A DNA stretch of 43,453 bases from Asanoa iriomotensis (GTDB lineage Bacteria > Actinomycetota > Actinomycetes > Mycobacteriales > Micromonosporaceae), in assembly GCF_016862515.1 (NCBI RefSeq), contig NZ_BONC01000068.1:1-43453 (forward strand), given 5' to 3'. A model generated the notes under the pieces. That model saw only the letters and a program-made list of their open reading frames with translations. It was not told the DNA's origin and made no database searches. Positions 38,132-43,453 of the stretch are shown piece by piece. Each line of letters opens with the position of its first letter. Position 1 is the first letter of the stretch. A program made the position numbers and the translations under genes.

Positions 38132-38752
38132 GTGACCCAGGAGACGACAATCCCGTCCGCACGCAAGGCGGAGCTGCTCGAGGCGGCCTACCGGTACGCG
38201 CTCGAACACGGCCTCGCACACCTGTCACTGCGTCCGCTGGCCACCGCGATCGGTTCCAGCCCGCGCGTGCTGGTTTTCCTCTTCGGGAACAAGGACGGCC
38301 TGGTGCGGGCGGTCCTGGCCCGGGCGCGCGCCGACGAACTCGCGTTACTGGATCAGCTCGGGGACCCGAAGGCCATCGGACTGACCACCGCGGTCGAGCG
38401 CCTCTGGCGATGGCTGGCCGCCGCGGAACACCGGCAGCTACTGACCCTGTGGGCCGAAACCTACGCCACCTCGCTGGTGGAACCCGACGGTGTCTGGGGC
38501 GGCTTCGCGGCGGCGACGGTGCACGACTGGCTCACCGTCCTGGCCGCCTGCCAGCCGCCACAAGAGCGGGACAGCGCGGAAGGCGCCGCCCGCCGCACGC
38601 TCGCCCTCGCCGTGCTCAGGGGCGCGCTGCTCGACCTGCTCGCCACAGGGGACCACGACCGCGTCACGGCCGCGGTCAACCACCAACTGGCTCAGGACGA
38701 GCAGCGGGCGCGTAGCTCCGGCACGCCCGGGCCCGTCAGGTCGTCGCAGTAG
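38132..38752 (+). CDS. TetR-family transcriptional repressor
   Basis: This is a 206-residue regulator. The TetR helix-turn-helix is at about 10-55: KAELLEAAYRYALEHGLAHLSLRPLATAIGSSPRVLVFLFGNKDGLVRAVL. The helical ligand-binding domain follows (VERLWRWLAAAEHRQLLTLWAETYATSL). GTG 38132 appears leaderless. It is divergent from the GNAT/ABM operon, with a perfect palindrome between them, so it probably represses both directions and is released by a small ligand. Its last 61 bp overlap the convergent MDMPI gene, and its C-terminal tail (EQRARSSGTPGPVRSSQ) is non-conserved. Confidence 0.92.
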   Translation: MTQETTIPSARKAELLEAAYRYALEHGLAHLSLRPLATAIGSSPRVLVFLFGNKDGLVRAVLARARADELALLDQLGDPKAIGLTTAVERLWRWLAAAEHRQLLTLWAETYATSLVEPDGVWGGFAAATVHDWLTVLAACQPPQERDSAEGAARRTLALAVLRGALLDLLATGDHDRVTAAVNHQLAQDEQRARSSGTPGPVRSSQ

Positions 38753-39321
38753 ACGGCGCGACCCGCCATCGCCATCGTGAGGGCCAGCGTCGTGCCGCTC
38801 ACCAGCGGGCCCGCGCCCGACTCGAAGGGGCCGTCCGTCGCCTCCAACCGCAGGCCCTTGGTGTTGCTGCGGCTCGCGACCGTGAAGTTGCGGCTGACGA
38901 AGAAGCGGGCGACCTCGGTGACCGCCTCCACCGGTGGGGTGGTGGGCAGGGCCAAGGGGCGGCGGATGTCCTGCCCGTGCACGATGACCTCACCCAGCCA
39001 GGCCGCGGTGTGGCGCGTCGCCGCCTTGGTGCTGGTGATGACGCTGCGGAACTGGTCGAGGGTCTCGGCGGGTGTCGCACCGCGGTGCTCGGCCAACCGG
39101 CGTTGGTTGTGCAGGTCGGCGTCGAAGCGCGCGGCCAGGATGCTGGTCAACCAACGAACAGTGCCGGTGCTGGCCGCGGCGGTGAGATGGGCGACCACCT
39201 CTTCCACCACCCAGTCTCCGCACAGTGTCGGGTGCGCCCACTGCTGTTCGTCGAGTGAGGTGAGGTCAGCGGCGAGGGCGGCGCGCGCGGCGTGGACCGC
39301 GGGCCAAAGATCGTCGGGCAC
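38692..39321 (-). CDS. Mycothiol-dependent maleylpyruvate isomerase family protein
   Basis: This is a 209-residue protein of the MDMPI/DinB-like four-helix family. DLWPAVHAARAALAADLTSLDEQQWAHPTLCGDWVVEEVVAHLTAAA carries the N-terminal metal-binding region with its conserved His, and TRHTAAWLGEVIVHGQDIRRPL carries the next His-containing motif. The C-terminal part (SNTKGLRLEATDGPFESGAGPLVSGTTLALTMAMAGR) is the usual second domain. Members use mycothiol, the actinobacterial thiol. GTG 39321 has AGGAGG 6-7 nt before it; a longer frame upstream is not supported. It overlaps the TetR gene by 61 bp and follows the next leftward gene by 23 nt. Confidence 0.88.
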   Translation of the reverse strand: MPDDLWPAVHAARAALAADLTSLDEQQWAHPTLCGDWVVEEVVAHLTAAASTGTVRWLTSILAARFDADLHNQRRLAEHRGATPAETLDQFRSVITSTKAATRHTAAWLGEVIVHGQDIRRPLALPTTPPVEAVTEVARFFVSRNFTVASRSNTKGLRLEATDGPFESGAGPLVSGTTLALTMAMAGRAVYCDDLTGPGVPELRARCSS

Positions 39322-39344
39322 TGAAGTCCTCCTGCTGGCTGCGG

Positions 39345-40865
39345 TCACGCCGGTTGGCGAGGCGGCGCCAACCGGTTGACCGCGGCCAGGATAAGGGCGT
39401 CGGCCTCGGTGACCAGCAGCGGTGGGGACTTCTTGCGGCGCCGGACGGCCCAGGTGTGGTTGAGGTCGTCGACGAAACGCTGGCGTTCGGCGAGGTAGGC
39501 CAGCTCCGGGTCGGCGCGGGCCTGGTCCCAGATCAGGTCTTCCGTCGCCGCCAGCAGCGCGCGACCGAGGTAGTTCCAGGCCAGCGGCAGGTATTTCGCC
39601 GCCTCCACCCGTTCGGCCGCGCACGAGTAGAGGCAGGCGATCGCATAAAGGGTGCGGGCATCGGCGGCCGCCGCCGGCGGCTGGTCGCGCAGCTCTTCCG
39701 CGGCGACGGCGCTCGCCACCATGTCGCCCGAGAGCAGGGCGCATTTGAGGCGGCGGACCCGGTGGCGCTCGCGCTCGTCGGCCAGGGCCGTCTCCGTGAC
39801 CGAGCCCGCGTTGTCGCCCGGGTTGGTCACCAGGCGCTGCTCGGCCTCGCCCCAGCTGTCGCTGGCGTCGAGGAAGGCTCGCCGGGCCTTGGGCTCCACG
39901 CTCTCCGCACGGTAGGCGAAGCCGATGCGTTCCTGCACGGCGCCGCGGATCGCGGACGGGCGGTGGTAGGCGCTCAGGGCCGCGCCGACCTGGTCAAGGT
40001 CGTCCAGCGCCTCCGAGCCGAAAGCCAGTGAATGCTCCGCGTACGACTTCATCGAGTCGAGGGTCAACGCCGCCGCCAGCATCCGCTGCAGCTCCAGGCG
40101 GGTGGCCGTCGAGCGGCGCCGGCTCAGCCACGGCACCCGCAGCCCTCCCGCCGGGCGCGCCCGCAGGCGGCGGGCCACCAGGCGCAGCGCCACCCAGTGC
40201 GCGGCCGGCTCGATCAACGTGACCAGGCGCTCCTGCCACGACTGCCCCGACGGGTCGGCACCCGGCGGCTCCCACAACGTCGTCGCCGCGATCGGTGACC
40301 CGTCGAGCTCGTGCAGCTCGATCGCCAAGCCCAGCCGCTGGTTGCCCGCCGAGCCACGCAACAACGGCGCCGTCTGGACCAGGCAGCCGCGCGGGCTCGG
40401 CAGCGCCGAGCTCAGCGCACCCAGGATCCCGTCGGCCTGGCCCGGCGCGACCGCGCGCAGGCCGTTGGCAACGGTGGCCATGGAGTCCTTGGCCGCCGAC
40501 GTGATCGGCTCGGTGTCGTCCGTGATCGCGATCGCCGTCGGCAGTCGGTGCAGGCGGACATCGCGCTGGAAGACGTCGTCGACGATGCCGCGGGCCGCGG
40601 CCGCCTCGTCGGCCAGCGCGGCCTGCACCCGTTGCCGCAACCATGGGGAGAGCGTCAACGCCTCGCCCTCGCTGCCCGCGATCGCCGCGGGCAGGGGCGC
40701 GGTGTCGTTGATGACCAACTGTTGCCGCAACCGGTCGCGGATCGCGCGGGACAGTCCGACGAGGATCACGACCACCGCCACGACCGCGGCGGCCGCCAGT
40801 GTCGCCTTGCTGATCGTGTCGGCCAGCGCGCCGATGTCGTCGATGCTGAACCCGAAGATGGTCAT
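39345..40865 (-). CDS. Membrane-anchored hypothetical protein, TPR-like
   Basis: This is a 506-residue protein. One N-terminal helix (about 17-39: ISKATLAAAAVVAVVVILVGL) is followed by a basic stretch and a long soluble part. The middle (about 50-230) contains GIVDDVFQRDVRLHRLPTAIAITDD and LGLAIELHELDGSPIAATTLWEPPG. The C-terminal half is helical and resembles TPR or alpha-solenoid repeats (LFEL-like RLELQRMLAAALTLDSMKSYAEHSLAF, RTLYAIACLYSCAAERVEAAKYLPLAWNYLGRALL). I recognise no family. ATG 40865 has AGGAG a little far upstream. It is divergent from the C39-like protease (109-nt spacer), so the two may share a promoter region and a function. Confidence 0.75.
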   Translation of the reverse strand: MTIFGFSIDDIGALADTISKATLAAAAVVAVVVILVGLSRAIRDRLRQQLVINDTAPLPAAIAGSEGEALTLSPWLRQRVQAALADEAAAARGIVDDVFQRDVRLHRLPTAIAITDDTEPITSAAKDSMATVANGLRAVAPGQADGILGALSSALPSPRGCLVQTAPLLRGSAGNQRLGLAIELHELDGSPIAATTLWEPPGADPSGQSWQERLVTLIEPAAHWVALRLVARRLRARPAGGLRVPWLSRRRSTATRLELQRMLAAALTLDSMKSYAEHSLAFGSEALDDLDQVGAALSAYHRPSAIRGAVQERIGFAYRAESVEPKARRAFLDASDSWGEAEQRLVTNPGDNAGSVTETALADERERHRVRRLKCALLSGDMVASAVAAEELRDQPPAAAADARTLYAIACLYSCAAERVEAAKYLPLAWNYLGRALLAATEDLIWDQARADPELAYLAERQRFVDDLNHTWAVRRRKKSPPLLVTEADALILAAVNRLAPPRQPA

Positions 40866-40973
40866 GGCTCTGTCCACTCCTGATCGAGTCGCACCCGGGC
40901 CATTGCATCTCCAATCGTCCCGGCTCAATCTAGAGAAAGCGCCGCCGCCCGGCGACCCCTGTGGACAGGAGGG

Positions 40974-41666
40974 ATGGTGTCGGAAAACTTCCTTCCGTCG
41001 CGCCACGGGTTCACCTTCGACAACCAGTGGCCCGCGCAGCCCGCCGTCGTCGTGCCCACCCCGTTCGGGGACGTGCCGTTCGGCAGGGCCAACGGCGGCC
41101 TCTGCGGCGGCATGGTGTTCGCCGCCCTCGACTACTGGCACGCGGGCCGACAGACCCCGGGCAGCCGACCGGCCCTCGGCACCCCGCTCTACTCGTTCAT
41201 CGTCCGCCGGCTGCTCGAGTCGTGGCGCCTGCCCGGCGGCGTGGCCAAGTACTACGAGTGGATGGGCATGCCCGACGCCGACGCACCAGGCTTCCAGCTC
41301 TTCGGCCGCCCGCTGCTCACCCGCCGCGGCATCGCCTACCGCACCGTCAGCGGCGAGTGGCCCGGCATCCGCGCCGAGCTCGACCGGGGTTCACCCGTGC
41401 CGCTCGGCGTGATCACCGTTTCGTCGCGGCAGCCCAAGGATCGCGCGGTCAACCACCAGGTGCTCGCCTACGGCTACACGAGCAACAGCAATGCCATCAC
41501 GGTACGGGTGTACGACCCCAACCGAGGCCGGCGCGACGACATCGGCATCACGTTCCAGGCGACCACGCCGACCGCCTTCACCCACAACCTCGGCATCGGC
41601 GGCCGATCGGTCCGGGGCTTCTTCCGCACCGGCTACCGCGCACAGCGCCTACCCAGCGGCGGCTGA
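40974..41666 (+). CDS. Papain/C39-like cysteine protease
   Basis: This is a 230-residue protein. GGLCGGMVFAALDYW gives the nucleophile Cys (about residue 44) after the oxyanion-type GG. NHQVLAYGYTS gives the His (about residue 162), and VYDPNRG the Asn/Asp. The order Cys-His-Asp, about 115-125 residues apart, matches papain-like C39/C70-type folds. It has no signal peptide, so it acts inside the cell or leaves by a non-Sec route. ATG 40974 directly follows AGGAGGG (1-nt spacing); GTG 40977, one codon later, may be the real start. Substrate is unknown. Its 3' end overlaps the GalT-like gene by 18 bp. Confidence 0.78.
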   Translation: MVSENFLPSRHGFTFDNQWPAQPAVVVPTPFGDVPFGRANGGLCGGMVFAALDYWHAGRQTPGSRPALGTPLYSFIVRRLLESWRLPGGVAKYYEWMGMPDADAPGFQLFGRPLLTRRGIAYRTVSGEWPGIRAELDRGSPVPLGVITVSSRQPKDRAVNHQVLAYGYTSNSNAITVRVYDPNRGRRDDIGITFQATTPTAFTHNLGIGGRSVRGFFRTGYRAQRLPSGG

Positions 41667-42626
41667 CATCGCCTTGGCCAACGCGGGCGCGGTCTCCTCG
41701 GGCCGGCTCGGGTTGACCAGCAAGCCGGTCGCCAGCTCCAGGCCCGCGAACGTAGTCGTCCGCGGCTGGATCTCGACGTGCCACTGCCACCAGCGCGCGA
41801 CCTCGCGATCCTCCACATCGGCCGGTCCCGCGTGCACGACCAGATTGTAGGCCGGATCATCGAGCACATCGGCCAGTCCGCGCAGCAACGGCGGCAAGGC
41901 CCGCGCCACGGACGCCAAACCCTCGTCGGTCGCGGAAGCAAGCGTCCCGCGCCCGTCAGAAGGCACGAGCACGGTCTGCTGTGGTACGGAGGCCGCATAC
42001 GGCTGGTAGACCAGTACGCCACTGTCGAAGACGACCCGCTCGCCGGCGGCCCGCTCGGCCTCGGCCAGGTCGTCGATCAGCCGCCGCCCGGCGTCGGTGT
42101 AATGGCCCCGCGCCAGTCGCCACCGCGCCACCAGCCCGGGCGGTGCCTGGTCCAGCGCCACGAGTTGGCTGTGCGGGTGCCGCAACGACGCACCCGCCGC
42201 GACACCGTAGTTGCGGAACACCACCACGGCGGCCGGCCGCCGCGCGCCCAACGCCTGGCACCGCGATCGCAGCGCCGTCAGGATGTCCAGCGCCTGCGCC
42301 GACGATGCCTGCCGCAGGTCCCAGTCGTGCGCCGGCGACTCGACCAGCACCTCATGCTCGCCCGTCGCCGGAAACTGCGGGAACAGCCCCGTCGCCGTGA
42401 CCCCGCCCTCGCCGCCAGGGCTCACGATCGGGTACTTGTTGGCGAACGCCCGGACCCGCCACGGCCCGCCGTCGGCCGGCACGCGCAACCGCTCGGGCGG
42501 CGTCTCCGACTCGTGGCCTGGGCAGAACGGGCAGCCCGGCGACGCCGGCCCCGGTCGGTCCGCCCGCCGCGGCGCGCTCAGCCGCCACTCCCCGGTCTCC
42601 GCGTCGACCCGCGTCTCGGTGATCAC
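41649..42626 (-). CDS. galT: Galactose-1-phosphate uridylyltransferase-like enzyme
   Basis: This is a HIT-superfamily nucleotidyltransferase of about 325 residues. CPFCPGHE near the start holds the zinc Cys pair. RHPHSQLVAL holds the HPH-Q active site whose second His carries the uridylyl group. WWQWHVEIQPR near the end is the C-terminal family motif. It would exchange UMP between UDP-glucose and galactose-1-phosphate, or act on a related sugar phosphate. GTG 42626 is chosen because aagata on the plus strand reads TATCTT, 7 nt before it, and no ribosome site exists; a TTG at 42635 is the alternative and adds three residues. Other Leloir genes are not in the window. Confidence 0.86.
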   Translation of the reverse strand: MITETRVDAETGEWRLSAPRRADRPGPASPGCPFCPGHESETPPERLRVPADGGPWRVRAFANKYPIVSPGGEGGVTATGLFPQFPATGEHEVLVESPAHDWDLRQASSAQALDILTALRSRCQALGARRPAAVVVFRNYGVAAGASLRHPHSQLVALDQAPPGLVARWRLARGHYTDAGRRLIDDLAEAERAAGERVVFDSGVLVYQPYAASVPQQTVLVPSDGRGTLASATDEGLASVARALPPLLRGLADVLDDPAYNLVVHAGPADVEDREVARWWQWHVEIQPRTTTFAGLELATGLLVNPSRPEETAPALAKAMSAAAG

Positions 42627-42681
42627 GATGTTCAAGATAATGGATCAAGCCAGCCGTTAGCACCCTTGTACTAACAGGCGC

Positions 42682-42687
42682 TACGCT
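42682..42687 (+). promoter_or_regulatory. -10 element of a probable leaderless gene
   Basis: TACGCT lies exactly 6 nt before ATG 42694, with no Shine-Dalgarno sequence. Confidence 0.5.
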
Positions 42688-42693
42688 GCGGTT

Positions 42694-43344
42694 ATGCACG
42701 GCATCGCACACCAGCCCTCGATGTTCGACCTGGTCGAGGAGCCGACCCTCGGCCACCTCGACGGTCACGTCCGGCGCACCCCGCTCACCCGGGGCGCCTG
42801 GGTCGACCACCTGCCCGGCTGGGTCGACGGCTCCGAGGCGATCCTCGAGCGGCTCCTCGAAGACGACATCGGGTGGCGAGCCGAACGACGCGAGATGTAC
42901 GAGCGCGAGGTCGACGTCCCCCGCCTGCTCCGCTGGTACGACGTCGGCGAGGACCTCCCGCACCCGCTGCTCACCGCGGCCCGGGAGCGGCTGACGAGGC
43001 ACTACGCCGACGAGCTGGGCGAGCCCTTCGTCACGACCGGCATGTGCCTCTACCGCGACGGGCGCGACAGCGTCGCCTGGCACGGCGACACCACCGGCCG
43101 GTCGTCGAGCCAGGACACCCTGGTCGCGATCCTCTCGTTCGGCTCACCCCGGCCACTGATGCTGCGGCCGCGCGGCGGCGGTGCCGGCCCGGGCAGCGAC
43201 ACCCTCAAGTTCCAGCTCGGCCACGGCGACCTGGTCGTGATGGGCGGCTCGTGTCAGCGCACCTGGGAACACGCGATCCCCAAGACCGCCAAGAAGGTCG
43301 GCCCGCGGGTGAGCGTCCAGTTTCGCCCTGTGGGCGTCAGCTAG
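42694..43344 (+). CDS. alkB: AlkB-type 2-oxoglutarate/Fe(II) dioxygenase
   Basis: This is a 216-residue nucleic acid demethylase. The iron ligands H130 and D132 (WHGDTTG) and H193 (WEHAIPK) are in place, and R205/R211 (PRVSVQFR) bind 2-oxoglutarate. REVDVPRLLRWYD and GMCLYRDGRDSVAWH are the nucleotide-recognition parts. It repairs alkylated bases such as 1-methyladenine and 3-methylcytosine by oxidative demethylation. ATG 42694 appears leaderless. It is divergent from the GalT-like gene and ends 19 nt from the convergent sigma-factor gene. Confidence 0.95.
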   Translation: MHGIAHQPSMFDLVEEPTLGHLDGHVRRTPLTRGAWVDHLPGWVDGSEAILERLLEDDIGWRAERREMYEREVDVPRLLRWYDVGEDLPHPLLTAARERLTRHYADELGEPFVTTGMCLYRDGRDSVAWHGDTTGRSSSQDTLVAILSFGSPRPLMLRPRGGGAGPGSDTLKFQLGHGDLVVMGGSCQRTWEHAIPKTAKKVGPRVSVQFRPVGVS

Positions 43345-43363
43345 GTCTGCCGGCCCGTCGGCG

Positions 43364-43453
43364 TCAGCTGAAGCTGCTCTCCGTCAACTGCCCACGCAGC
43401 TTCTCCAGCGCCCGGGCCAGCAGCCGCGACACGTGCATCTGCGACACACCGAC
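43364..43453 (-). CDS. SigB/SigF-type sigma factor, C-terminal end (partial)
   Basis: The last 29 codons before TGA are present; the rest lies beyond the window. The sequence VGVSQMHVSRLLARALEKL is the helix-turn-helix of sigma region 4.2 in the SigB/SigF/SigG class of stress and sporulation sigma factors. The tail (RGQLTESSFS) is short. Upstream anti-sigma genes would be expected outside the window. Confidence 0.85.
   Translation of the reverse strand, partial: VGVSQMHVSRLLARALEKLRGQLTESSFS

Overview
The window is high-GC DNA (about 70% G+C by eye) from an actinobacterium, most likely Micromonosporaceae or a close relative. This is inferred from several family markers: a short HTH-only GntR regulator, SigE-family and ECF42 sigma factors, a mycothiol-dependent maleylpyruvate isomerase-family enzyme, a DUF4097 protein, an EspR-like XRE regulator, and frequent GTG/TTG and leaderless starts. 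I see no insertion sequence, integrase, phage module or CRISPR array. It reads as ordinary chromosome with many small sensory and regulatory modules.

Layout. 1-2300: a degenerate 24/25-bp tandem repeat and a strong hairpin, a small membrane protein, a GntR/threonine dehydratase operon behind repeated TTGC/GCAA palindromes, and a small Cys-containing protein. 2335-8059: a ketopantoate reductase-like enzyme, a P-loop kinase, a PLP decarboxylase, a membrane acyltransferase-SGNH protein and a two-domain ABM-like protein. 8163-13000: two sigma-factor modules. One is a SigE-family factor coupled to a membrane protein; the other is ECF42 coupled to a DGPF/YCII protein with a DHA2 exporter upstream. 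13164-17169: a GT-C-like membrane protein, a GT1 glycosyltransferase, a quinone-oxidoreductase-like enzyme and a 41-residue ORF. 17305-22861: a GlxA-type regulator, a lipoprotein metallophosphatase, a YcxB-like protein, a DUF4097 protein, a SPOUT methyltransferase and a secreted FGE-like protein. 22885-28740: a NarL-type two-component system, a membrane protein with an internal duplication, and a four-gene coupled operon (ArsR-like regulator, small protein, ABC ATPase, permease).

29197-32164 is the most interesting part. An EspR-like XRE regulator is followed by an ImmA/IrrE zinc protease and a coupled 606-residue protein. That protein fuses a seven-helix membrane domain of the MAB_1171c type to a C-terminal GPP34 (GOLPH3/Vps74-like) domain. 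It looks like a sensing module in which a membrane/phosphoinositide-type adaptor, a protease and a transcription factor work together. I know of no described function for it.

32558-43453: an APC permease with a long leader, a GNAT protein, tRNA-Lys(TTT), an ArsR-type regulator, a secreted beta-propeller protein, a TetR/GNAT/ABM module around a perfect 12-bp-arm operator, an MDMPI enzyme, a large membrane-anchored unknown, a C39-like cysteine protease, a GalT-like enzyme, AlkB, and the 3' end of a SigB/SigF-type sigma factor.

Two themes recur. First, six or more genes have a TAnnnT-like -10 box exactly 6 nt before a GTG/ATG with no Shine-Dalgarno sequence, which suggests leaderless transcripts. 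Second, convergent genes are packed so tightly that six pairs overlap at their 3' ends.
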